From Deltaproteobacteria bacterium (GTDB lineage Bacteria > Desulfobacterota > Desulfobacteria > Desulfobacterales > JAUVGT01): 9,740 nucleotides of DNA. Within the stretch, counting starts at the first letter, position 1. Every line of letters starts with the position of its first letter. The notes under the pieces are model-generated. The model was not told the DNA's origin. It worked only from the letters and a program-made list of their open reading frames with translations, and did no database searches. Made by a program: the position numbers and the translations under genes. Location: positions 1 to 9,740 of the forward strand of contig JAUVGT010000176.1 of NCBI GenBank assembly GCA_030593645.1, read 5' to 3'. Shown here piece after piece: positions 1 through 7,251 of the stretch.

Positions 1-1
1 G

Positions 2-646
2 AATCGTTTAATCAAATTCTTTCATAAATTCAATGTGAATCAGGCTGTCATGGTAGGGGCGATTAAAAAAACCAGGATGTTTTTCGATGTGAAGCCTGAT
101 ATGAAGGCAATTGCCATTATTGCGAAAATGAAACATACCCATGATGATGGTGTTCTGGGTGCTTTTGCCGGAGCCCTTGAAAAGGAAGGGATTAAGATTA
201 AAGCTTCTACATTTTTGCTTCCTGATTTGCTGGCCCGGAAAGGATGCTGGACAAAGCGAAAACCAAACCGTTCTGAAAAAGCGAATATTGATTTGGGTTG
301 GAAAATTGCAAAGGAAATCGGACGGCTTGATATTGGGCAATGCATTGTGCTTGGGGGCGGATCGGTACTGGCTGTGGAGGCAATCGACGGTACAGACGCC
401 ACCATTAAGAGGGGCGGGAGTTTTGGAAGGAAAAATGCGGTTGTTGTCAAGGTGTGCAAACCAAATCAGGATTTACGATTTGATATCCCTGCGATTGGCG
501 CAGAGACAATCGAAACCATGTCCAGAGCAGGAGCAACAACATTAGCCATAGAAGCAGGTAAAGCGGTGGTCTTTGATCGGGAAGAGATGATTCAATTGGC
601 TAATAAAAACAATATTTCAATAATTGCGATAGAAGACAAAGGATAA
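2..646 (+). CDS. lpxI: UDP-2,3-diacylglucosamine pyrophosphatase LpxI, 5'-truncated by window edge
   Basis: LpxI-family (formerly DUF1009) enzyme, which hydrolyses UDP-2,3-diacylglucosamine to lipid X and UMP at the cytoplasmic side of the inner membrane, replacing LpxH. The frame is open from base 2 with no stop, so about 214 residues are visible of a family usually near 270-285; the N-terminal domain is mostly missing. The GTG at base 35 lies inside the gene and is not a plausible start. Family signatures are clear: AIKKTR at 59-76, HDDGVLGA, VLAVEAIDGTDA around 365-400, VVVKVCKP, then DLRFDIP at 470-490, and AGATTLAIEAGK near the end. An Asp is catalytic in the Caulobacter enzyme; I expect its counterpart in or near DLRFDIP but cannot align it here. 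It stops at TAA, 176 bases before the oxidoreductase. Identity is secure from motifs and from lpxB downstream. Confidence 0.93.
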   Translation, partial: NRLIKFFHKFNVNQAVMVGAIKKTRMFFDVKPDMKAIAIIAKMKHTHDDGVLGAFAGALEKEGIKIKASTFLLPDLLARKGCWTKRKPNRSEKANIDLGWKIAKEIGRLDIGQCIVLGGGSVLAVEAIDGTDATIKRGGSFGRKNAVVVKVCKPNQDLRFDIPAIGAETIETMSRAGATTLAIEAGKAVVFDREEMIQLANKNNISIIAIEDKG

Positions 647-763
647 CAAATTTCACTTTATCATGCAGTAAAAATTGAAATCGTCACAATATATAAGAAT
701 TGCAAATTTAACCGACAACACAAAACATCCAATCAGGGAAGCACGGAGATAATTTTCGTGTTT

Positions 764-792
764 TTGTTTTTTCACTTAACAGATAAAATAAT
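764..792 (+). promoter_or_regulatory. weak sigma70-like promoter candidate in the lpxI-oxidoreductase gap
   Basis: The 176-base gap after lpxI is strongly AT-rich. TTGTTT at 764-769 and AATAAT at 787-792 are separated by 17 bases and would give a leader of about 24 bases before the ATG at 823. The -10 matches TATAAT at 5 of 6 positions but the -35 at only 3 of 6, so a chance match in AT-rich DNA is quite possible. I see no convincing terminator hairpin or riboswitch in this gap. Confidence 0.2.
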
Positions 793-822
793 CATTAATA
801 AATATTTATCCAAATTTTAACT

Positions 823-1791
823 ATGAAAAACAATAATAACAAACTTCGAATCGGGGTTATTGGTACAGGATATCTGGGGAAATTCCATGCAGAGAAATAC
901 GCCGGGATGGATGATGTAGAACTTATCGGTGTTGTGGATATTAACAAATCCCAGGTTAGGGAGATTGCAGAAAAGTATAATACCAAAGCCTATGGAAATC
1001 ATTTGGATATCATTGATAAGGTTGACGCGGTGAGTATCGCGGCTCCCACACCCCTCCATCACTCGATCAGTAAAAACTTTTTAGAGAACAACATTGATGT
1101 CCTGATTGAAAAACCAATCACCACAACCATTGAAGAGGCGGATGAGCTGATAAGGATCGCGGAATCAAGGAAACTGATCATTCAAGTAGGACATCTTGAG
1201 CGATTTAATCCGGCGGTTATCGCTCTGAAAGACATAGTAAAAAAACCACTGTTTATCGAATCTCACAGGCTGAGTCCCTATAAGGAAAGGGCCGCCAATG
1301 TCAGTGTTGTTCTGGATCTTATGATACATGATATTGATATCATAACAAAATTTGTCAATTCCAGGATAAAGAATCTGCATGCGGCAGGAACGCCCGTGAT
1401 ATCCAAGATGGTTGACATTGCGAATGCGCGTTTTGAATTTGAAAACGGATGTGTGGCCAATGTAACGTCCAGCAGGCTTTCAACAAAAGATGAACGGAAG
1501 ATCAGGCTGTTTCAGGAAGACGCATATATTACGGTTGATTTTGCAAATCGTGAAGTGACCATTATTAAAAAGGGCGAAGGAAAAAAAGACAGCCTGCTGC
1601 CGGGTTTAAATGTCAGTAAAAAATCATTTCCAGGTGTGGATGCCCTGGATGATGAATTAAAGTCTTTTGTAAAATCTGTCAGAAAGCGTCATAACCCTGT
1701 GGTAAATGGTCAGGTCGGACGGGATGCGTTAAGCATCGCTATGAATATAATGGACCAGATCGAAAAAACTAACAATCGCATAAAATCATGA
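823..1791 (+). CDS. Gfo/Idh/MocA-family NAD(P)-dependent sugar oxidoreductase, possible GnnA-type UDP-GlcNAc 3-dehydrogenase
   Basis: A 322-residue cytoplasmic dehydrogenase of full family length. The N-terminal Rossmann fold shows GVIGTGYLG at residues 11-19 and an acidic Asp39 at the end of beta-2, which favours NAD over NADP. The hallmark EKP is at 96-98 (Lys97 being the usual catalytic lysine), followed by GHLERFNPA at 123-131 and DLMIHDID at 165-172, where Asp165 and His169 fit the family's substrate-site positions. The gene lies between lpxI and lpxB, and its TGA overlaps the lpxB ATG (ATGA), implying co-translation and a lipid A role. Established precedent: GnnA, a member of this family encoded between lpxA and lpxB in Acidithiobacillus, oxidises the 3-OH of UDP-GlcNAc so GnnB can aminate it. 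No GnnB is visible here, so substrate assignment is inference. The ATG lacks an obvious Shine-Dalgarno. Family certain; substrate not. Confidence 0.9.
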   Translation: MKNNNNKLRIGVIGTGYLGKFHAEKYAGMDDVELIGVVDINKSQVREIAEKYNTKAYGNHLDIIDKVDAVSIAAPTPLHHSISKNFLENNIDVLIEKPITTTIEEADELIRIAESRKLIIQVGHLERFNPAVIALKDIVKKPLFIESHRLSPYKERAANVSVVLDLMIHDIDIITKFVNSRIKNLHAAGTPVISKMVDIANARFEFENGCVANVTSSRLSTKDERKIRLFQEDAYITVDFANREVTIIKKGEGKKDSLLPGLNVSKKSFPGVDALDDELKSFVKSVRKRHNPVVNGQVGRDALSIAMNIMDQIEKTNNRIKS

Positions 1792-2930
1792 CAGAAATCC
1801 ATGAACAAAAATGTGTTATGATTATTGCCGGTGAAGAATCAGGTGATCTGCACGGGGCCAAGCTGGTTCGGGCAATGCGTGAAAAAAATCATGATCTTTT
1901 TTTCTGTGGAATTGGCGGTAATGCCCTTAAAAAAGAAGGTGTCAGGATATTGGTTAAAGCGTCTGAACTCGCGGTTGTCGGAATTACGGAGGTTTTATCA
2001 AAGCTGCCGGATTTGATAAGGGGTATGGGTCTGGTAAAAAAAGCGTTAAAAAGCTTGAAGCCTGATCTCTTAATACTTATTGATTTCCCGGATTTCAATC
2101 TGCACGCGGCCTCACACGCAAAAAAGAATGGGATACCTGTTCTTTACTATATCAGTCCTCAAATTTGGGCCTGGCGGCCCGGTCGGGTGAAAAAGATCGG
2201 CAGGTTAGTGGATCATATGGCAGTGATTCTTCCATTTGAAGAGGTGCTTTACCGGAAACATAATATTCCGGTTACTTTTGTCGGACACCCTTTGCTCGAT
2301 TCCGCTCTTACGTTAACCGAAAACTTATCTTCCGGGGATCATAAGAATGAACATGTTATCGGTCTTTTACCCGGATCGCGGGATAAAGAGATTTTAAGGC
2401 TTCTGCCGGTGATGCTCGCTTCGGCGGAAGAACTTTACAAAAAAAATAATAAGCTGAAATTTATGCTGTCAATTGCATCGTCAATTGATGAAGAAATGGT
2501 TTATGAAACCGTTCAAAAATATTCAAAAGCAGTAAAATATGAATTTATATCCGAGTCGGTAAAAAAGATATTTGAAAAATGCTCCTTTGTAATCGCCGCA
2601 TCCGGAACAGTTACATTGGAAGCCGCTTTAGCAGGGATCCCGATGCTGATCATATACAGGGTATCATCCATAACCTATCTGCTGGGAAAACTGCTTACAA
2701 AGATCAAGCATATCAGTCTTGTGAACCTCATAGCCGGAGAAGAAGTTGTCCCTGAATTGCTCCAGGATGACGTGTCATCTGCTAATATTGCTGAAACCGC
2801 GCACAGAATGATCAACGACACCGGTGAATTTGAAAAGATAAAAGAAAAGCTGATAGAATTGAGAAAAATTCTGGGAGGGCCAGGTGCTTCGGAGCGTTTG
2901 GCTGAGATTGCTGTGAGAATGATACAGTGA
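1788..2930 (+). CDS. lpxB: lipid A disaccharide synthase LpxB
   Basis: GT19 glycosyltransferase that joins UDP-2,3-diacyl-GlcN to lipid X, giving the beta-1,6 disaccharide 1-phosphate; a peripheral inner-membrane enzyme. At 380 residues it matches the E. coli length (382). Conserved blocks appear in order: AGEESGDLHG at 14-23, GIGG at 41-44, VVGITEVL near 63-70, IDFPDFN at 98-104, SPQIWAWRPGR at 123-133, ILPFE at 147-151, GHPLLD at 166-171, then GLLPGSRDKEI and ASGTVTLEAALAG in the C-terminal UDP-binding half, and a hydrophobic, basic stretch (YLLGKLLTKIKHISLVNLIAG) split here only by description as the typical membrane-facing segment before EEVVPELLQ. The start at 1788 overlaps the preceding stop by ATGA and has no Shine-Dalgarno, suggesting translational coupling. 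Nothing is missing or broken. Confidence 0.97.
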   Translation: MTEIHEQKCVMIIAGEESGDLHGAKLVRAMREKNHDLFFCGIGGNALKKEGVRILVKASELAVVGITEVLSKLPDLIRGMGLVKKALKSLKPDLLILIDFPDFNLHAASHAKKNGIPVLYYISPQIWAWRPGRVKKIGRLVDHMAVILPFEEVLYRKHNIPVTFVGHPLLDSALTLTENLSSGDHKNEHVIGLLPGSRDKEILRLLPVMLASAEELYKKNNKLKFMLSIASSIDEEMVYETVQKYSKAVKYEFISESVKKIFEKCSFVIAASGTVTLEAALAGIPMLIIYRVSSITYLLGKLLTKIKHISLVNLIAGEEVVPELLQDDVSSANIAETAHRMINDTGEFEKIKEKLIELRKILGGPGASERLAEIAVRMIQ

Positions 2931-2951
2931 TATCGTTAAAATAAAACTGAG

Positions 2952-2957
2952 TATAAT
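2952..2957 (+). promoter_or_regulatory. perfect TATAAT -10 box candidate upstream of msbA
   Basis: A consensus TATAAT lies in the 62-base gap between lpxB and msbA. It would start transcription near 2964 and give a leader of about 29 bases. No good -35 lies at 16-18 bases; the best is GTGATA at 2927-2932 with a 19-base spacer (4 of 6 matches), and there is no exact extended -10 TGn. It may be an internal promoter letting msbA and the transport genes be expressed apart from lpxB, or a chance match in AT-rich sequence. Confidence 0.3.
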
Positions 2958-2992
2958 TAATAAACTAAATTATCAGTCTGGTAATAAGAATA

Positions 2993-4744
2993 ATGAAAAT
3001 ATTTAAATATGAAATAAAAGATCGGCATAAACAGATATTCTCGATGATAAAAGATCATCGATTTATTTTCTATTTAGCAGTTTTCTGTATGCTAATTGAT
3101 GCATGTGGAACCTCATTGGCTGCATATCTGATAAAACCCGCAATGGACGATGTGTTTATAAATAAAGACGAATTGATGCTAATAGTAATTCCGGTGATAA
3201 TTGTTTTTGTTTATTTATTTCGGGCTCTTGCCATGTTCGGTCAGGAATATCTGATGAGTTATATCGGTCAGAACATCATACGGCAATGTAGAAATATGCT
3301 ATATGATCGAATACAGGATCTACCTGTTTCCTTTTTTCAAAAGGAAAAAACCGGTGTTCTTATGGCTCGGATTACAAATGATGTTAACATAATAAAAAAT
3401 ATGGTTTCAGTTGTTGTTACAGGTTCATTGAGAGATTCTTTTACTCTAATAGGTTTGATTTTTGTAATGTTTTACCAGATTTGGTATTTAGCTTTAATTG
3501 CGTTTTTCATATTGCCGGTTGCCTTCTACCCTATTATACATTTCGGCAAACGTGTTAGGCGGACCAGCACGGGATGCCAAGAAGCGGTAGCTAATATGAA
3601 TTCCTTTTTACATGAAACATTTGCGGGCAATAAAATTGTTAAAGCATTTGGAATGGAGGAATTTGAAAAGAAGCGCTTTTTTGTGAAAACCAGAAGATTA
3701 TTTAAATTAGAAATGAAAGAAGTAAAAAATAAGGCAATATCAAGTCCAATTAACCTGTTTCTTGCAGGTATTGGCGTTGCCATTATTATGTGGTTTGGAG
3801 GTTTAGAGATAAGTCAGGGAACATTAACTCCGGGAACTTTTTTTTCATTTATTGCGGCAGTTTTATTGCTGCATAAGCCGACCAAAGAAATGAGTAAACT
3901 TAATAATGCATTACAACAGGGACTAGCCGCTACTGATAGAATTTTTGATATAATAGAACGAAAATCCGATATAAAAGAAGAATCAAATTCCAGTGTTATT
4001 GATATAATACCACATAATGTTAAATTCAATAATGTATCATTTAAATATGAAAATGAATTTGTTTTAAGAGATATTAACTTTGATGTAAAAGAGGGTGAAA
4101 TCTTAGCTCTCGTTGGGATGAGCGGAGGTGGAAAAACATCTCTTGTTAACTTGATTCCTCGATTTTATGATGTCAGTATGGGGGAAATCCTAATAGATGG
4201 ACAGGATATTCGTAAACTCAAAATAGCATCACTTCGTGAGCAGATTGGTATCGTAACACAGGAACCGATTCTTTTTGATGATACTATCCTGAATAATATC
4301 GCATACGGAAAAGAGAATGCATTAGAAGATGAGATAATTAAAGCAGCAAAAGCAGCTTACGCATATGATTTTGTACAACGCTTTCCTGATAAATTTAATA
4401 CCTCAATCGGTGAACTGGGTAGCCGACTATCGGGCGGTGAGAAACAGCGTATATGTATTGCCCGTGCCCTTTTAAAAGATGCGCCCATACTGATTTTGGA
4501 TGAAGCGACCTCGTCCCTGGATACCGAAGCAGAAATGATGGTTCAAAGAGCGCTTGAAAATTTGATGAAGGGGCGTACTACTTTTGTTATCGCGCACAGG
4601 TTATCCACTGTAAGCCATGCTGACAGGATTATCGTGCTTGTTGACGGGAGGATCGTGGAAGAGGGCCGCCATGAGGAATTGATTAAAAAGGGTGGAGAAT
4701 ACTCCAAGCTGTATCAGATGCAGTTCGGTAAAAATAAAAATTAA
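2993..4744 (+). CDS. msbA: lipid A export ABC transporter ATP-binding/permease MsbA
   Basis: Half-transporter of the type IV (MsbA-like) ABC exporter family that, as a homodimer, flips core-lipid A across the inner membrane using ATP. 583 residues, against 582 in E. coli. The N-terminal part (about 1-310) holds six predicted membrane helices (roughly 24-46, 60-80, 139-160, 163-180, 250-270, 278-300) and the motif LPVSFFQKEKTGVLMARITNDV typical of the family, here named by its ends. The nucleotide-binding domain has Walker A GMSGGGKT at 375-382, a Q-loop in TQEP, signature LSGGEKQ at 479-485, Walker B ILILDE ending at Asp503/Glu504, and H-loop His535, so the ATPase should be active. Neighbours lpxB, lptFG and lpxK support lipid A as substrate; a multidrug exporter is a less likely alternative. 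GC content rises sharply in the last 300 bases or so. The ATG is in a TAATG context without a clear Shine-Dalgarno. Confidence 0.93.
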   Translation: MKIFKYEIKDRHKQIFSMIKDHRFIFYLAVFCMLIDACGTSLAAYLIKPAMDDVFINKDELMLIVIPVIIVFVYLFRALAMFGQEYLMSYIGQNIIRQCRNMLYDRIQDLPVSFFQKEKTGVLMARITNDVNIIKNMVSVVVTGSLRDSFTLIGLIFVMFYQIWYLALIAFFILPVAFYPIIHFGKRVRRTSTGCQEAVANMNSFLHETFAGNKIVKAFGMEEFEKKRFFVKTRRLFKLEMKEVKNKAISSPINLFLAGIGVAIIMWFGGLEISQGTLTPGTFFSFIAAVLLLHKPTKEMSKLNNALQQGLAATDRIFDIIERKSDIKEESNSSVIDIIPHNVKFNNVSFKYENEFVLRDINFDVKEGEILALVGMSGGGKTSLVNLIPRFYDVSMGEILIDGQDIRKLKIASLREQIGIVTQEPILFDDTILNNIAYGKENALEDEIIKAAKAAYAYDFVQRFPDKFNTSIGELGSRLSGGEKQRICIARALLKDAPILILDEATSSLDTEAEMMVQRALENLMKGRTTFVIAHRLSTVSHADRIIVLVDGRIVEEGRHEELIKKGGEYSKLYQMQFGKNKN

Positions 4745-4830
4745 TGCTAAAATGAAAGAAAACCACATTTAATCCTATCTCACAAAGTCATAGTTATCAA
4801 TATGGTGAAGATACAGTTGATAAAGGTGTA

Positions 4831-4914
4831 ATGACCGCGGGCTGTACAATACATATTCAGCTTCACTGGCAATATCGATTGTTGCAAGGATTAATGCAGC
4901 TGATTATAACTTAA
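4831..4914 (+). CDS. possible 27-codon leader ORF translationally coupled to lptF
   Basis: A small open frame in the 169-base msbA-lptF gap. The ATG at 4831 follows AAAGGTG at 4822-4828, which contains AGGTG and is the best Shine-Dalgarno-like sequence I found before any gene here, though the spacing is slightly short. It encodes 27 residues beginning MTAGCTIHI, with an aromatic/Leu-rich second half, and ends at TAA 4912-4914, overlapping the lptF ATG as TAATG. lptF has no Shine-Dalgarno of its own, so re-initiation after this ORF is a plausible way to translate it. The same frame is open further upstream, from 4756, so a remnant of a longer gene is also possible. I recognise no homology, and a chance ORF of this size is not rare. 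Confidence 0.27.
   Translation: MTAGCTIHIQLHWQYRLLQGLMQLIIT
4882..4910 (+). promoter_or_regulatory. sigma70-like -35/-10 pair abutting the lptF start
   Basis: TTGCAA (4882-4887) and TATAAC (4905-4910) are separated by exactly 17 bases, matching consensus at 4 of 6 and 5 of 6 positions. The -10 ends only three bases before the lptF ATG, so the predicted transcription start would fall at or just after that ATG. It therefore fits lptF poorly unless translation starts further downstream. It also lies inside the candidate leader ORF. Treated as a weak candidate. Confidence 0.2.
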
Positions 4915-6107
4915 TGAAAATCAACGCAATAATATATAGATACATATTCAAGGAGATATTAATCCCTTTTAGCATTTGTCTATCTTTTTTTACTCTGTTA
5001 TTCCTGATGGCGGAAATGCTGAAAATTGTTGATTTTATGGTTAGTTACAGCGTCAGTCTTTTCACGGTTCTTATGCTTCTTGTGTTTTCAATTCTGCAAT
5101 TTATGTTGTTTGTTATCCCCATGTCGAGCATGCTTTCTATCCTGCTTGCATTTATGAGGTTATCCGCTGATAATGAAATTACCGCACTGAAATCAGGCGG
5201 AGTTAATATATACCGGCTGCTTCCGCCTGTATTACTGTTTTGCTTTCTGGGATGGCTGTTGACTATTTATATATCTATATATGGCATGCCCATGGGACAG
5301 GCTGCCGCCAGGGAGCTTGTTTATAACAGTATTGCGTCAAATATTGGTGCAGGGTTAAAAGACAAAGAGCGAACTTTTAACGGTGATTTCGATGGTGTAA
5401 TGATATATATCAACAAGATTGATGTTAATGGAAATGAATTAAAAGATGTTTTTATTGAAGATCATCGGTATAAAGGATTCAGGTATATCGTAACCGCACC
5501 TAAAGGAAAATTCCAAAGTGATCCTGAAAAGCTCAAATTAAGTCTGAAATTATATGACGGATTTATTAACTATGTTGATGTGAAAGGCAGAATCAGCCCG
5601 GGTAGATTTGGTCATTTTAATGTTGCATTTGATTTGGAAAAAAAGGCAATAAACACACGGAAATATGATAAAGAGGTAAGTGTTGAGGGCCTGATCAAGA
5701 TCATCAAGAAAAGGTCTAAGAAAAAAGATGAGAAATATATCCGCGCTTTACTGAAACTGCATCAAATATTTTCGATTCCATTTGCCTGCTTTACACTGGG
5801 TTTATTAGCGGTTCCCCTAGGAATACAATCCAAATCAGCAAAAGGATCAGCCGGGCTCGTGATTGGGCTTGGATTATTTTTAGCTTACTACATTATGCTC
5901 TCCGGAGGGATGGCATTGAGTGAGGCCAGTAAATATCCGCCAGCGGCAGCCATGTGGATACCTAATTTAATTATGGGAAGCCTGGGAGTTTTTCTTTTAG
6001 TCAAAACAGCAAATGAGAAATCCTTTAATATCAATTTTTTTGTGCCCTGGTCCCGATCGATTCGAAAATATATTGTTAAAAAATTTAATAAGAAAACCCG
6101 ACTTTAG
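4914..6107 (+). CDS. lptF: LPS export permease LptF (YjgP/YjgQ family)
   Basis: One of the two transmembrane subunits of the LptB2FG(C) ABC transporter, which extracts LPS from the outer leaflet of the inner membrane and passes it to the periplasmic bridge. 397 residues with the family layout: helices near 14-33, 50-80 and 102-122, a mostly beta periplasmic jellyroll domain from about 140 to 250, then helices near 285-303, 312-332 and 348-364, and a basic cytoplasmic tail. The start IIYRYIFKEIL and the motif PLGIQSKSAKGSAG at 301-314 are typical of LptF; ADNEITALKSGGV at 85-97 is the coupling-helix region that contacts LptB. The next gene is the partner subunit, 58 bases on. No LptB, LptC or LptA is in the window. 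ATG 4914 is chosen because family members begin just ahead of IIYRY; there is no Shine-Dalgarno, and a leader ORF may overlap the start. Confidence 0.93.
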   Translation: MKINAIIYRYIFKEILIPFSICLSFFTLLFLMAEMLKIVDFMVSYSVSLFTVLMLLVFSILQFMLFVIPMSSMLSILLAFMRLSADNEITALKSGGVNIYRLLPPVLLFCFLGWLLTIYISIYGMPMGQAAARELVYNSIASNIGAGLKDKERTFNGDFDGVMIYINKIDVNGNELKDVFIEDHRYKGFRYIVTAPKGKFQSDPEKLKLSLKLYDGFINYVDVKGRISPGRFGHFNVAFDLEKKAINTRKYDKEVSVEGLIKIIKKRSKKKDEKYIRALLKLHQIFSIPFACFTLGLLAVPLGIQSKSAKGSAGLVIGLGLFLAYYIMLSGGMALSEASKYPPAAAMWIPNLIMGSLGVFLLVKTANEKSFNINFFVPWSRSIRKYIVKKFNKKTRL

Positions 6108-6165
6108 ATGATCCGATATTTGTGATCATTCGTAGAATTTAAAATACCGCAGCAGAGTTGATTTA

Positions 6166-7242
6166 ATGTCGATTATCAATAGATATATAATAAAAGATAT
6201 ATTAAAATTTTTCGGTCTATTGCTGGTAATGGTGATCAGCATTACAATGGTTATTGATTTTTTTAGTAAATTTGGTCATTTTATTGATGCCGGTCTTCCT
6301 GTTTCAATGGCATTACAGTTTTTCTTATACAGGATACCATTTATTGTTTTTAAATTTACACCTGTGGGAATGGTTTTATCGGTTCTTATTACATTGGGAT
6401 TAATGAACAAAAATAATGAATTGGTTGCCCTCAACAGCAGCGGTGTGAGTATTTATTCTATATTAAAACCGGTGGCATATTTGTCTTTATTGATCGGCGC
6501 ATTTGTTTTTATTATATCCGATTTCATCGTTCCCTCGACCATAACAAAAGCGAATATCATGTGGGCAAAAAGTGTCAAAAGAGAAGCCGAGGTTGTCCTA
6601 AAACAAAGAAACATATGGGTAAAAGGTTACCGATCTATCTTTCACATCAAAAACTATTTCCTTCATGAAAAAATAATTACCGGGATTTCTCTCTATTATT
6701 TTGATCAGGATTTTAAACTGATTCGAAGGGTTGATGCAAAAAAGGGTTATTTTAAAGATGGTCAATGGGTCATCGAGGAAGTTATGGAGCAGATACTGGA
6801 TAACAAGACAGGAGAGTATAAAATCTTGTTCCATAAAGAAATGGATGAAAAATTCGGTTTTCTGCCGGATGATCTTAAAGAAATTGTTAAAAAAGGCGAG
6901 GAAATGAGTTTGGCTGAACTCTCTAAGTATATTAAAGAGATAGAGAGAGAAAAATATAATGCGACGAATTATATTGTCAGTTATCATGCTAAAATCGCTT
7001 TTCCTGTTGCGTGTATAATTATGTGTATATCAGCAACCGGTATTGCAGTTCGAAGAAAAATGAGAGATAAATTATCCCTTATTATCGCAAGCGGTATCGG
7101 TATGATGTTCATTTTCTATGGATTTTACTATTTTTGTCTATCGCTCGGAAATGGGGGTGTTTTACCACCATTGGTGGCGGCCTGGCTGGCAAATTTAATT
7201 TTGTTGTGTTTCAGTTTCTATTTGTTGTTAACGGCTGAGTAG
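6166..7242 (+). CDS. lptG: LPS export permease LptG (YjgP/YjgQ family)
   Basis: Second membrane subunit of the LptBFGC extractor, pairing with LptF around the LPS-binding cavity. 358 residues, the usual LptG length. Predicted helices lie near 13-33, 55-80 and 100-122, the periplasmic jellyroll runs from about 125 to 265, and three further helices near 269-292, 299-318 and 330-355 end in LPPLVAAWLANLILL. LptG marks are the start IINRYIIKDILKFF, the N-terminal FIDAGLP, the coupling segment KNNELVALNSSGVS near 82-95, and the jellyroll phrases NIWVKG and IRRVDAKKGYFKDGQWV. The order lptF then lptG is the common one and makes the assignment of each subunit safe. AGAG eight bases before the ATG is a weak ribosome-binding site. 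The stop lies nine bases before lpxK, so the two are almost certainly co-transcribed. Confidence 0.94.
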   Translation: MSIINRYIIKDILKFFGLLLVMVISITMVIDFFSKFGHFIDAGLPVSMALQFFLYRIPFIVFKFTPVGMVLSVLITLGLMNKNNELVALNSSGVSIYSILKPVAYLSLLIGAFVFIISDFIVPSTITKANIMWAKSVKREAEVVLKQRNIWVKGYRSIFHIKNYFLHEKIITGISLYYFDQDFKLIRRVDAKKGYFKDGQWVIEEVMEQILDNKTGEYKILFHKEMDEKFGFLPDDLKEIVKKGEEMSLAELSKYIKEIEREKYNATNYIVSYHAKIAFPVACIIMCISATGIAVRRKMRDKLSLIIASGIGMMFIFYGFYYFCLSLGNGGVLPPLVAAWLANLILLCFSFYLLLTAE

Positions 7243-7251
7243 ATGTGAACT

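Noticed and set aside
40..459. 139-codon open frame on the minus strand opposite lpxI
   Set aside because: It is entirely opposite a gene with strong family motifs and has no recognisable domain of its own.
675..697. TTGAAA and TATAAG as a promoter after lpxI
   Set aside because: Only 11 bases separate the two boxes, far short of the 16-18 needed by sigma70.
2985..2995. TAATG at the msbA start as evidence for an upstream coupled ORF
   Set aside because: The frame ending at that TAA is closed by another TAA six bases earlier, so no leader ORF exists; the context is a by-product of AT-rich sequence. The TAATG at lptG likewise has no ATG-started ORF before it.
4869..4885. Imperfect inverted repeat with GCAA/TTGC arms next to the lptF -35-like box, a possible operator
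   Set aside because: Only four perfect pairs flank a mismatched centre; expected by chance.
4756..4914. 52-codon open frame spanning most of the msbA-lptF gap as a degraded gene
   Set aside because: Before the ATG at 4831 it has no good start, and the translation resembles no family I know; only the short ORF from 4831 is kept, at low confidence.
6108..6129. Inverted repeat ATGATC/GATCAT with a 10-base loop directly after the lptF stop
   Set aside because: The stem is only six pairs plus a wobble, AT-rich, with no T-tract after it; too weak for a terminator and the next gene follows in the same direction.
6598..6987. 129-codon open frame on the minus strand opposite lptG
   Set aside because: Low-complexity Phe/Ile-rich translation arising from the complement of an AT-rich membrane-protein gene; no ribosome-binding site or homology visible.
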